From JBBDIP01 sp040880305 (GTDB lineage: Bacteria; Bacillota; Sulfobacillia; Fermentithermobacillales; Fermentithermobacillaceae): a DNA stretch of 54,788 nucleotides. The notes beneath the pieces were generated by a model that was not told the origin of the DNA, did no database searches, and saw only the letters and a program-made list of their open reading frames with translations. The translations under genes and the position numbers were made by a program. Below are positions 8,955 to 17,435 of this stretch, one piece after another (position 1 is the first letter of the stretch; each line of letters starts with the position of its first letter). The stretch lies in assembly GCA_040880305.1 (NCBI GenBank), contig JBBDIP010000003.1, forward strand, positions 1 to 54,788, in the 5' to 3' direction.

Positions 8955-9874
8955 ATGAGGGGCGCCTTAGGCCTTTCCGACATCCTCAACAAGACCTTGG
9001 ATGACCTGGGACTCTTTCCGAAAGCTCGGAAGTACCAGGTATTCTCGCTTTGGGGCAAGATCGTGGGCGACATCGCAAAGTACGCCAAGCCCCGCCGCCT
9101 GCAGGGAGACGTCCTATTTGTGGCGACGGCCTCTTCGGTCTGGTCTCAGGAGCTTTACTTCATGCGTGAGGCCATTGTGGCAAAGGTCAACCAGGCCTTG
9201 GGTGGCCAGCACATAAGAGAGGTGCGGTTTTCCGAGCACATGTGGGGCGCCGCCGCCGACGGGGACGCGGTAAGAAGGGAAGGCCCGGTGGCCCTGCCGC
9301 AGGATGCGGCGGAGGCCGCCCGGCTGAAGTCACTGGGCGGCGAGATCGCCGACCCCGCATTGCTGAGCGCCTTTCGGAAGATCGCCGGCACCATGGCGCG
9401 GCGTAGGCGGTACTTCCTGGCCAAAGGGTACAGACTCTGCGCTGTCTGCGGTTGTGTGTACCCTAGGGAGAAGACTGAATGCCCTGCGTGCAAGCTTATG
9501 CGGGAATTCGTCGCCTACAACCGGGCAATAGCTATCTTGGATAAGCGTCCAGAAGTGGAGAGCAGCGAGCTGTCCCGCCTGGCCGGCCTGCTGGACCCGT
9601 GGCTTTGCCAGCGGGCAAGGCGAGAGGTGGAATCCCGACTCCTGTCATTCATCCGGTACCGGCTGGCGGCTGCCGCCAGAGATGCNNNNNNNNNNAGTCC
9701 GGGCTACCGAAGCGCGGGCGGTCGCCTGAACGAGATGTTTCTCGGGCCGAAGTTGCGGCGGCGGTGAGGAAACTGGCGTCGCTGCGTTCGCTCCTGCCCT
9801 TCGAGTCAATGAGGCCGGAAGAGGTGGAGACGGCTGTAGGGCGCCGGTACGCTGCGCTCGCCAGGAAGGGGTGA
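8955..9874 (+). CDS. DUF721/DciA-like protein with C-terminal zinc-ribbon extension; interrupted by assembly gap
   Basis: The N-terminal part (SDILNKTLDDLGLFPKARKY, then VFSLWGKIVGDIAKYAKP) is the DUF721 fold found next to recF in many bacteria; related DciA helps load the replicative helicase. A putative zinc ribbon CAVCGCVYPREKTECPAC follows near residue 162. The N run at 9686-9695 interrupts the gene. After it, the frame with protein-like sequence (VRKLASLRSLLPFESMRPEE) differs from the frame entering the gap, so the true gap length is not 10. ATG 8955 has AAGGAG upstream and follows the recF stop. Full length would be near 300 residues, long for DUF721. Confidence 0.8.
9686..9695. other. 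Assembly gap (10 N)
   Basis: Ten consecutive undetermined bases lie inside the DUF721 gene. Ten is a common placeholder length. The change of coding frame across it shows that the real missing length is probably not 10. Confidence 0.99.
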
Positions 9875-9898
9875 CTTCCCGTAGGCGGATGGATCCTA

Positions 9899-10156
9899 GT
9901 GGGCCCCGGGACGATCGTGAACGTTTCGGAGGTCGTGATGGTCCTCGACTGGGCTAGCGGGAAGGACTCCTCTGAGAATCGGGAGATGGTCAGCTACGCC
10001 AGAGCCCACGGGTTTCTGGTGGAAGCCAAAGACCCGCCGCAGTCGCTCGTCGTGACCGAACACAGTCTTTATCTGACCCCGGTATCCGCTGCCACGCTCA
10101 GGAAGCGGTTCGACTCGAACATAGTTTCGCCTCCGAGCGATGGTATGTTAAGATGA
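9899..10156 (+). CDS. remB: RemB-like protein (DUF370, YaaB type)
   Basis: Position between recF/DUF721 and gyrB and the sequence PPQSLVVTEHSLYLTPVSA followed by TLRKRF match B. subtilis RemB (YaaB), a small regulator linked to extracellular-matrix gene expression. The protein is 85 residues from GTG 9899. The frame is open upstream to the DUF721 stop, and the codons before the GTG encode WIL, which align with the first strand of the family (YIHLG). No standard start codon lies there, so the N-terminus is uncertain by a few residues. Confidence 0.82.
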   Translation: MGPGTIVNVSEVVMVLDWASGKDSSENREMVSYARAHGFLVEAKDPPQSLVVTEHSLYLTPVSAATLRKRFDSNIVSPPSDGMLR

Positions 10157-10175
10157 CGTTTGGGGAGGTCTGGTC

Positions 10176-12092
10176 TTGAAGGAAGGCGAAGAGAAACTGG
10201 AGTATGGCGCGGAACAAATAAAGGTTCTTGAAGGATTGGAAGCCGTCAGGCGCCGTCCTGGCATGTACATCGGGACCACAGCCATCCAGGGTCTTCATCA
10301 TTGCCTTTACGAGGTAGTCGACAACAGCGTCGACGAGGCGCTCAACGGCTACTGCAGCCGGATAATCGTGACATTGCACCAAGATGGGTCCGCCTCGGTC
10401 GTTGACAACGGGCGCGGCATACCCGTAGACATACAATCCCAACTGGGAATCCCCGCGGTCGAGGTGGCCTTAACCAGACTGCACGCGGGGTCCAAATTCG
10501 GCAACGGGGCCTACAGGGTCTCCGGAGGCCTCCACGGAGTAGGAGTCTCCGCGGTCAACGCGCTTTCAGAGTTTCTCGAGGTCACCGTCAAGATCAACGG
10601 CGGAGTCTACTTCATCAAGTTCGAGCGCGGCGTGACGACCGTCCCGCTTAAGAAGACAGGGAAGACCGGCGACACCGGTACCACGGTCCTCTTCAAACCC
10701 GACTCCACCATCTTCGAGACCATGGATTTCGACTACGATACCGTGTCGCAACGCTTCCGGGAGCTGGCTTACCTCAACCGGGGGCTTGAGATCGACCTCA
10801 TCGACGAGCGCGCGGACAAGCACGTTGAGTACACATTTGAGGGCGGCATCGTGGAATACGTACGGGCCCTTAACAAGAACAAGGACATCCTGCACAAAGA
10901 CCCAATCTACGGCGCCACAAGCAAAAACGATATCGACGTGGAGTTCGCTTTCCAGTACAACGACGGTTACTCCGAGAACGTCCTGTCGTTCTGCAACACA
11001 ATCCGCACAGTCGAAGGCGGCACTCACGAGCAGGGCTTCCGCACCGCCTTGACCAGGGTCATGAACGACATGGGCAGGCAGACCGGGGCGCTCAAGAACG
11101 GGGACGGCAACCTGTCGGGCGAAGACATCCGCGAAGGCATCGTGGCCGTGCTTCACGTGAAGGTAAGAGATCCCCAGTTTGAGGGGCAGACAAAGACCAA
11201 GCTCGGCAACTCGGAAGTAGCCGGCGTGGTGGCCGCGGCGGTCGCCGAGATCCTGCTCGATTACTTCGATAAGAACATTTCTCTGGCCAAGACAATCGCC
11301 CTAAAGGCAATCGTGGCGGCGAGGGCAAGAGAAGCGGCCCGGCAGGCTAGAGATCTCACCAAGCGCAAGAGCGCGCTTGAAGTGACTGCGCTGCCCGGCA
11401 AGCTCACCGACTGCAGCACTCGCGACCCCAGGGAAGCCGAGATATTTTTAGTTGAGGGCGACTCCGCCGGCGGCTCCGCCAAGCAGGGCAGGGACAGGCA
11501 TTTCCAGGCGATCCTGCCGCTGCGCGGCAAGATCCTGAACGTGGAGAAGGCCAGGTTGGACAAAGCGCTGGCCCACGAAGAAATCCGGTCTCTCATAACC
11601 GCCATCGGCACAGGGATCAGCGAAGACTTCGACCTCTCCAAAGCCAGATACCACAAGATAGTCATCATGACTGACGCCGACGTCGACGGCAGCCATATCA
11701 GGACTCTCTTGCTTACCTTCTTCTTCCGGTACATGCCGGACCTCATTGAGAACGGGTTCCTTTACATAGCCGAACCTCCGCTGTACATGGTGAAGAGGGG
11801 CAAGTCAGAGAAGTATCTGCGTTCCGACGAGGAGCTTGAGCAGTGGTTCAAGCAGCACGGCAGGGAGGGTACCACCCTCCAGCGATACAAGGGCTTGGGC
11901 GAGATGGACTACCAGCAGCTCTGGGAAACAACGATGGATCCGGAAACCCGGACCATGCGCCAGGTGAAGATCCAGGACGCCATGGTGGCCGACGAAGTGT
12001 TCACCGTACTCATGGGCGACAAGGTCGAGCCAAGACGATTGTTCATCGAGCAGAACGCCCACCTGGTCAAAAACCTTGACACGATAGCGTAG
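10176..12092 (+). CDS. gyrB: DNA gyrase subunit B
   Basis: GyrB is the ATPase subunit of the type II topoisomerase that supercoils DNA. The 638 residues show the GHKL ATP-binding motifs (EVVDNSVDEA, DNGRGIPV, GGLHGVGVSAVNALS), the transducer, and the TOPRIM domain with EGDSAGGSAKQGRDR and MTDADVDGSHIRTLLL. The C-terminus has the QRYKGLGEM and PETRTM motifs. The start is TTG at 10176, seven bases after GGGGAGGTC. It lies ten bases before gyrA, in one operon. Confidence 0.97.
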   Translation: MKEGEEKLEYGAEQIKVLEGLEAVRRRPGMYIGTTAIQGLHHCLYEVVDNSVDEALNGYCSRIIVTLHQDGSASVVDNGRGIPVDIQSQLGIPAVEVALTRLHAGSKFGNGAYRVSGGLHGVGVSAVNALSEFLEVTVKINGGVYFIKFERGVTTVPLKKTGKTGDTGTTVLFKPDSTIFETMDFDYDTVSQRFRELAYLNRGLEIDLIDERADKHVEYTFEGGIVEYVRALNKNKDILHKDPIYGATSKNDIDVEFAFQYNDGYSENVLSFCNTIRTVEGGTHEQGFRTALTRVMNDMGRQTGALKNGDGNLSGEDIREGIVAVLHVKVRDPQFEGQTKTKLGNSEVAGVVAAAVAEILLDYFDKNISLAKTIALKAIVAARAREAARQARDLTKRKSALEVTALPGKLTDCSTRDPREAEIFLVEGDSAGGSAKQGRDRHFQAILPLRGKILNVEKARLDKALAHEEIRSLITAIGTGISEDFDLSKARYHKIVIMTDADVDGSHIRTLLLTFFFRYMPDLIENGFLYIAEPPLYMVKRGKSEKYLRSDEELEQWFKQHGREGTTLQRYKGLGEMDYQQLWETTMDPETRTMRQVKIQDAMVADEVFTVLMGDKVEPRRLFIEQNAHLVKNLDTIA

Positions 12093-12102
12093 GAGGCCGC
12101 AC

Positions 12103-14526
12103 ATGCCAGACGACACCCCGAGAGTTGTCCCAACTCCAATAGAAGACGAGATGAGACGCTCATATATGGACTATTCCATGAGCGTCATCGTCTCCCGGGC
12201 GCTCCCTGACGTGAGGGATGGCCTAAAGCCTGTCCAGCGCAGGATCGTCTACGCCATGGACGACTTGGCGCTCCGGCACGACAAGCCCCATAAGAAGTCC
12301 GCCAGGATCGTCGGCGAGACCATGGGCAAGTACCATCCCCACGGAGAGTCCATATACGACGCCATAGTCAGGCTGGCTCAGCCGTTTACCATGCGGTACC
12401 CCCTGGTCGACGGGCACGGTAACTTCGGCTCCGTCGACGGCGACCCGGCCGCCGCCCAGCGTTACACCGAGGCCAGACTGACGTCGGCTTCAGAGGAACT
12501 GCTGGCCGACCTCGACAAAGAGACCGTAGACTGGCGTCCCAACTTTGATGACACCCTGAAGGAACCGATCGTGCTGCCGTCGCGCATACCCAACCTATTG
12601 GTCAACGGGTCGTCGGGCATCGCCGTCGGGATGGCCACAAACATCCCTCCCCACAACATGGGCGAGGTAGTGGACGCCGCCGTGGCGCTCATCGACAAAC
12701 CGGAGATGACGCCCGAGGACCTAATGCAGCATATTAAGGGCCCCGACTTCCCGACCGGCGCCCTCATAATCGGGTCTGAAGCCATAAAGTCCTTGTACAC
12801 CACCGGCCGCGGTATTCTGACGATGCGGGCCAAGAGCCGGATCGAGAAGGAAAAGAGCGGCAAGCAGGCCATTATCATTGACGAGCTCCCCTATCAGGTC
12901 AACAAGGCCAAGCTAATAGAGAACATCGCTGCCCTGGTCAGGGACAAAAAAGTCCAAGGCATCACCGACCTGCGGGACGAAAGCGACAAAAAGGAAGGCC
13001 TGCGGGTAATCATCGAGGTCAGGCGCGACGTCGAGCCCGAGGTCGTCCTGAACCAACTTTTCAAACATACCGCCCTGCAAACCAGTTTCGGCGGCATAAT
13101 GCTGGCGCTAGTCGACAACCGGCCCCAGATCCTCGACCTTAGGTCCATGCTGTGGTACTACGTCATGCATCGCAAGAACGTTGTGGTGAGGAGGACCCAG
13201 TACGAGCTCCGCAAAGCGGAGGAGCGGGCCCACATCCTTGCCGGGTTGGTCATAGCGCTGGACAACTTGGACGCGGTGATAGCTCTGATCCGGGCTTCGG
13301 CGGACAAGAGCGAAGCTGAGAAGGGCCTCATAGAGAACTTCGGCCTCGACAAAATGCAGGCAGACGCCATCCTCGAGATGAGGCTGGAGCGATTGACCCG
13401 CCTTGAGGGAGACAAGATCGTTGCCGAGCGTCAGCAGCTCCTGAAGGAGATCGAGTACCTGCGCGCGGTCCTGGCATCTGAGCGTATGGTCATGGGGATA
13501 GTGAAGAAAGAGCTCCTTGACGTGAAGAAGGCCTACGCCGATGAGCGGCGCACCCGCATCGTGGCCCAGATCGAGGAGATCAGGGATGAAGAGCTCATAA
13601 TCGAGGAGGAAGTCACGGTCCTCCTCACCCGAATGGGCTACATAAAGAGGATGCCCCTTACCGTGTACCGCAGCCAGCGGCGCGGCGGCATGGGTGCCAC
13701 GGCCATCCAGACCAGGGAAGAAGACTGGCTCGAGAAAGTGGTCATCGCCACTACTCGCGAGTCTCTCCTCCTGTTTACGACCCAGGGCAAAGCATTCTGG
13801 TTAAAGGTATATGACATACCGGAAGCCAGTAAGCAGGGCAAGGGATTCCTGGTCTCCCGGCTGGTCTCGCTGGCCGAAGACGAGCGGGTCACCGACCTCA
13901 TCCCGGTCGACGCCGAGTCCGAGGGCGACCTCCTCTTCATAACCAAGAAGGGCGTGTGCAAGAGGACGTCCCTATCCGAATTCGCTTCCTACCGCAAGTC
14001 CGGGCTCAGGGCCGTCAGGTTGCGTCCCAATGACTCACTTATCCAGGCGCGTTTTGTTGTTGACGATGACGAGGTCCTCCTGGCGACCGCCAAGGGCAAG
14101 GCTCTGCGGTTCAAGGTTGGGGACGTCCGTCCCATGGGCAGGGACACCGCAGGCGTCAAGGGCATGCGCCTCAGTAGGGACGACTACATCGTCGGTGCTG
14201 ACAGCGCGTTTCCCGGAGGCATGGTGCTTCTGGTCAGCGTCTTCGGATACGGCAAACTCACCCCGGTTGAGGAGTTCCCACTCCACAGGCGGGGAGGAGG
14301 CGGCGTGATCGCTCTCAAGGTCAGCGAGAAGAGCGGGCCCCTCGCTGTGATGCGCGTCGTCTGGCCCGCCGATGAGGTGCTCTTCATAACCGCTGAGGGT
14401 GTCGCCATACGGACCAGTCTAGACCAAGTCAAACACGCGCACCGCGCTACGCTGGGCGTGAGGCTTATGAAGGTCGAAGCCGAAGACCGGCTGGTGGCGG
14501 CAAGCCTATCGGCCAGGGAAGAGTAA
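12103..14526 (+). CDS. gyrA: DNA gyrase subunit A
   Basis: GyrA is the DNA cleavage and rejoining subunit. The 807 residues contain the catalytic tyrosine in AAQRYTEARL near residue 126 and the quinolone-resistance-determining region HPHGESIYDAIVRLAQ. A GyrA box, QRRGGMG, lies near residue 525 before the six-bladed C-terminal beta-pinwheel. The canonical box is QRRGGKG, so this copy has Met at one position. The ATG follows TAGGAGGCC and the gyrB stop by ten bases. Confidence 0.97.
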   Translation: MPDDTPRVVPTPIEDEMRRSYMDYSMSVIVSRALPDVRDGLKPVQRRIVYAMDDLALRHDKPHKKSARIVGETMGKYHPHGESIYDAIVRLAQPFTMRYPLVDGHGNFGSVDGDPAAAQRYTEARLTSASEELLADLDKETVDWRPNFDDTLKEPIVLPSRIPNLLVNGSSGIAVGMATNIPPHNMGEVVDAAVALIDKPEMTPEDLMQHIKGPDFPTGALIIGSEAIKSLYTTGRGILTMRAKSRIEKEKSGKQAIIIDELPYQVNKAKLIENIAALVRDKKVQGITDLRDESDKKEGLRVIIEVRRDVEPEVVLNQLFKHTALQTSFGGIMLALVDNRPQILDLRSMLWYYVMHRKNVVVRRTQYELRKAEERAHILAGLVIALDNLDAVIALIRASADKSEAEKGLIENFGLDKMQADAILEMRLERLTRLEGDKIVAERQQLLKEIEYLRAVLASERMVMGIVKKELLDVKKAYADERRTRIVAQIEEIRDEELIIEEEVTVLLTRMGYIKRMPLTVYRSQRRGGMGATAIQTREEDWLEKVVIATTRESLLLFTTQGKAFWLKVYDIPEASKQGKGFLVSRLVSLAEDERVTDLIPVDAESEGDLLFITKKGVCKRTSLSEFASYRKSGLRAVRLRPNDSLIQARFVVDDDEVLLATAKGKALRFKVGDVRPMGRDTAGVKGMRLSRDDYIVGADSAFPGGMVLLVSVFGYGKLTPVEEFPLHRRGGGGVIALKVSEKSGPLAVMRVVWPADEVLFITAEGVAIRTSLDQVKHAHRATLGVRLMKVEAEDRLVAASLSAREE

Positions 14527-14551
14527 CTAGGCACCGGACCACATTTTGGGA

Positions 14552-14599
14552 CAACGGCAGGGGCCGGCGTGAACGTTGCGCCGGCTCCTGTTGCTGTTT
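14552..14599 (+). terminator. Rho-independent terminator after gyrA
   Basis: A long imperfect hairpin (arms near 14552-14569 and 14579-14593, core GCCGGCG/CGCCGGC) is followed by TGCTGTTTT. It ends the dnaA-gyrA gene block. Confidence 0.75.
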
Positions 14600-14647
14600 T
14601 GCTTCAGGCGAGATTTGCGGATACCATGACGCTTGACGTCTAGATAA

Positions 14648-14668
14648 TGTATACTCCTGGTGTATACA
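14648..14668. promoter_or_regulatory. Inverted repeat, likely autoregulatory operator of the RHH/VapC pair
   Basis: TGTATAC (14648-14654) and GTATACA (14662-14668) form a perfect 7-base inverted repeat with a 7-base spacer. It lies 20 bases upstream of the antitoxin start. Ribbon-helix-helix antitoxins commonly bind such palindromes over their own promoter; that role here is inferred. Confidence 0.55.
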
Positions 14669-14687
14669 GCATTCGGAGGTGGCGCTC

Positions 14688-14951
14688 GTGGAGAGAACGC
14701 AAATCTACCTCGCGGCAGAACAAAAGGCCCGCTTGGAAGCCATCGCACGCGCCAAGTCGGTTCCGATGGCCGACGTGGTGCGAGATGCGGTAGCTCAGTA
14801 TCTGCTCGCCAGTGAGCCGGACCAGCTGCTCACAGTGATCAAGGAGACCTTCGGGGCCGTGGTCGAGTGGAAGGAGAAAGACGGCGTGGCCCTCCAAAGA
14901 GAGCTCAGGTCAATGTGGGAGGACAGCAAACATGGCAAGCAGCAGGGTTGA
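14688..14951 (+). CDS. Ribbon-helix-helix (CopG-type) antitoxin
   Basis: The 87-residue protein starts with a beta strand and two helices typical of ribbon-helix-helix DNA-binding proteins (VERTQIYLAAEQKARLEAIA, then SVPMADVVRDAVAQYL). The C-terminal half is charged and would wrap the toxin. It overlaps a PIN-domain gene by 20 bases, which indicates a VapBC-type toxin-antitoxin operon. I chose GTG 14688, six bases after GGAGGTG; a GTG at 14679 is too close to that ribosome site. Confidence 0.85.
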   Translation: MERTQIYLAAEQKARLEAIARAKSVPMADVVRDAVAQYLLASEPDQLLTVIKETFGAVVEWKEKDGVALQRELRSMWEDSKHGKQQG

Positions 14952-15360
14952 CCATGCTAGGGATTCCGACCGGCGACTCCTGGTCCTTGATACCTGTGTG
15001 CTCGTCGATAACCTGAGAGGGCATGAGCCGGCGCGAGTGTGGTTGGCGAGTATGGCCTCCCGTTACGACGTGAGTCTGTCGTACTCGGTGATCACCACAG
15101 CGGAGCTTCTTGCCGGGGCCAAGTCCGATCCCTCGGTCGAGGCTGTTCGCCGCCTCCTGTCCATGATAAGAGCCATCCCCGTCGATGAGAGAGTCGCGGA
15201 GCGTGCGGGGTTGTACCTGCGCAAGTGGCGCCAGAGTCACGGTATCGGGATGCCGGACGCTCTCATCGCTGCAACCGCAGCAGAGGCTAAAGCTACCTTA
15301 GTGACCCGGGACGGCGCCCATTTCCCGATGGGTGACGTGACCGTTCTGGTCCCATACTGA
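14932..15360 (+). CDS. VapC-like PIN-domain ribonuclease toxin
   Basis: This is a 142-residue PIN-domain protein. Acidic active-site residues are visible in LVLDTCVLVD (near residue 20), TTAELLAG (near 56) and GMPDALIAATA (near 104), followed by LVTRDGAHFP. VapC toxins cleave RNA, often tRNA or rRNA, and are neutralised by the antitoxin encoded just upstream. The ATG at 14932 has GGGAGG nine bases upstream. The target is not evident from sequence. Confidence 0.87.
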   Translation: MASSRVDHARDSDRRLLVLDTCVLVDNLRGHEPARVWLASMASRYDVSLSYSVITTAELLAGAKSDPSVEAVRRLLSMIRAIPVDERVAERAGLYLRKWRQSHGIGMPDALIAATAAEAKATLVTRDGAHFPMGDVTVLVPY

Positions 15361-15419
15361 GACCGGGACCCGTTGGAGCGGGTTAACGATGGGAGGGAAG
15401 CCGCGTACGCGGCGTAGAG

Positions 15420-16220
15420 ATGGAGAAGAGAGCCGACATCGCTGTCATCGGCGGGACTGGCTTCTATCATTTCCTGGACGATGTAATTGAGGTGAAAGTG
15501 GACACTCCGTTTGGCGCGCCCAGCGACCTCATCTCGCTTGGGAGCCTGGCGGGGAGGAAGGTCGCCTTCCTGCCCAGGCACGGCAGGCACCACCAGTTCC
15601 CACCCCACATGGTCAACTACAGGGCAAACATCTGGGCGCTGCACGAGCTGGGAGTCAACAGGGTGATCGGGCCATGCGCCGCCGGGAGCCTGCAGCCTGA
15701 GGCAAGGCCCGGAGACTTCGTCATCTGCGACCAGTTCGTGGACCGGACCACCGGCAGGAAAGACACCTTTTACGACGGCCCGGCCGTCGTACATATCAGT
15801 TCCGCCGACCCATATTGCCCGGCAATGAGAGTCGTCGCGATCCGGGCTGCCAAGGACCTAGGGGTTCGGTACCACCCTGAAGGGACCATGGTGATCATCC
15901 AGGGACCCCGGTTTTCGTCGAAGGCCGAGTCCAGGTGGTTCTCCTCTCTAGGGTGGAAGGTCATCAACATGACCGGCTACCCGGAGGCCATTTTGGCCAA
16001 GGAACTGGGGATGTGCTATCTCAACGTGTCACTCCTCACCGACTACGACGCCGGCCTGGCGGGCAACGTGGATGTCGCCGCGGTGACCCAGGACGAGGTT
16101 GTTCGCGTCTTCTCCGAGCACAACCAGATCCTGAAGGACCTCATCAAGAAGATCATCGGCGCACTCCCAAATGACAGAGGATGTTCGTGCGAGGAGAACC
16201 TTCGCAGAGCGAAGCCGTAA
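15420..16220 (+). CDS. mtnP: 5'-methylthioadenosine phosphorylase
   Basis: This 266-residue purine phosphorylase has GGTGFYHFL at the N-terminus, the phosphate-binding PRHGRHHQFPPHMVNYRANI and the base-binding MTGYPEAILAKELG. TDYDAG follows near residue 209. These are features of MTAP-type enzymes, which split methylthioadenosine to adenine and methylthioribose-1-phosphate. The downstream mtnA uses that product. A GC palindrome (15400-15413) lies between a GGGAGGG ribosome site and the ATG; folding it would set the spacing to 8 bases. Plain inosine or guanosine phosphorylase is less likely in this context. Confidence 0.9.
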   Translation: MEKRADIAVIGGTGFYHFLDDVIEVKVDTPFGAPSDLISLGSLAGRKVAFLPRHGRHHQFPPHMVNYRANIWALHELGVNRVIGPCAAGSLQPEARPGDFVICDQFVDRTTGRKDTFYDGPAVVHISSADPYCPAMRVVAIRAAKDLGVRYHPEGTMVIIQGPRFSSKAESRWFSSLGWKVINMTGYPEAILAKELGMCYLNVSLLTDYDAGLAGNVDVAAVTQDEVVRVFSEHNQILKDLIKKIIGALPNDRGCSCEENLRRAKP

Positions 16221-16280
16221 CACGCAGCTATAGCCTAGACATCGCGCAAGGGCGGGAGGTTTGGCTCGGAGGTGAGAGGA

Positions 16281-17435
16281 TTGGTTCAGGCTGTTAAGTG
16301 GGAGGACGGAACGCTGATCCTCCTCGATCAGAGGCGCCTTCCAGAGGCCGTGGAGTACGTTCGTTGCGCGGATTTCCGGGAAATAGCAGACGCTATCCGC
16401 GACATGGTCGTCCGAGGAGCGCCTGCTATAGGCATTGCGGGTGGGTACGGGATCGCCGCGGCCGCCCGCGAGGCGCTTGCCACCGAGGCTGGGGCCAGGG
16501 CTAGCGCGAGCGCCGCCGATGCCGGGGCTAGCGCAACCCCCGATCGGTCCATGCCGCGTCAAGTCGCTGAATCGCTGCTGTGCGAAGCTGCTTCCGTGCT
16601 GACCTCCGCGAGACCCACTGCCGTGAACCTGAAGTGGGCGGTTGACCGGGTGCTTAGCAAGGCCTTGCATACAACAGCCGAAGGCGCTAGCCCATCCAGC
16701 GCTACCCGCTCCGCGAGCGTAGCCGAAGCAGCACGCGCCGCTGAAGCCGAGGCCCGCGCCATCGAGATCGAAGACATCGCGATGAACCGCCGGATGGGCG
16801 AGCACGGCGCGGCGCTCTTCAGTGAAGGCTTTCGCGTGCTCACCCACTGCAACGCTGGCGCGTTGGCAACCGGAGGCTACGGCACCGCCCTCGGCGTGAT
16901 CCGCAGCGCGTGGCGGCAGGGGAAGGTCATCATGGTGTACGCCGACGAGACTCGTCCCTACCTGCAGGGCGCCCGCCTTACAGCCTGGGAGCTCCTGCAG
17001 GACGGCATCCCCGTCACCGTGTTGGTGGACTGCGCCGCCGGCTATCTGATCTCAAAAGGTGGCGTGGACTGCATCATAGTCGGGGCGGACCGCATCGCAC
17101 GGAATGGCGATGTGGCCAACAAGATCGGGACCTATACGTTGGCCTGCCTCGCGCATCTCCACGGGATACCGTTCTATGTCGCGGCGCCCACGTCCACGTT
17201 TGACCTATCTATCCCCGATATGTCAGGCATTCCGGTGGAGATGCGCGCCGAATCCGAAGTCCTGTCCTTTAGGGGGACCGGCGTGGCTCCGGAGGGCGCG
17301 AAGGCCTTCAACCCCGCATTCGACCTTACTCCCGCCCACCTCATATCGGCTATAATCACCGAGAGAGGCGTGATTCTGCCTCCCATCGGGGAAAACTTAC
17401 CAAAACTTGTGCTGGGGGATGATTTCCGTGCTTGA
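16281..17435 (+). CDS. mtnA: Methylthioribose-1-phosphate isomerase with alanine-rich insertions
   Basis: MtnA isomerises methylthioribose-1-phosphate to methylthioribulose-1-phosphate in methionine salvage. Active-site motifs are present: RGAPAIGIAGGYGIA, THCNAGALATGGYGTA with the catalytic Cys, and VGADRIARNGDVANKIGTY with the catalytic Asp. The protein is about 384 residues, longer than the usual 340-350. The excess is two Ala/Ser/Glu-rich, low-complexity stretches near residues 70-95 and 130-160. I prefer TTG 16281, eight bases after GGAGG, over GTG 16272, which overlaps that site. It overlaps serS by 8 bases. Confidence 0.92.
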   Translation: MVQAVKWEDGTLILLDQRRLPEAVEYVRCADFREIADAIRDMVVRGAPAIGIAGGYGIAAAAREALATEAGARASASAADAGASATPDRSMPRQVAESLLCEAASVLTSARPTAVNLKWAVDRVLSKALHTTAEGASPSSATRSASVAEAARAAEAEARAIEIEDIAMNRRMGEHGAALFSEGFRVLTHCNAGALATGGYGTALGVIRSAWRQGKVIMVYADETRPYLQGARLTAWELLQDGIPVTVLVDCAAGYLISKGGVDCIIVGADRIARNGDVANKIGTYTLACLAHLHGIPFYVAAPTSTFDLSIPDMSGIPVEMRAESEVLSFRGTGVAPEGAKAFNPAFDLTPAHLISAIITERGVILPPIGENLPKLVLGDDFRA

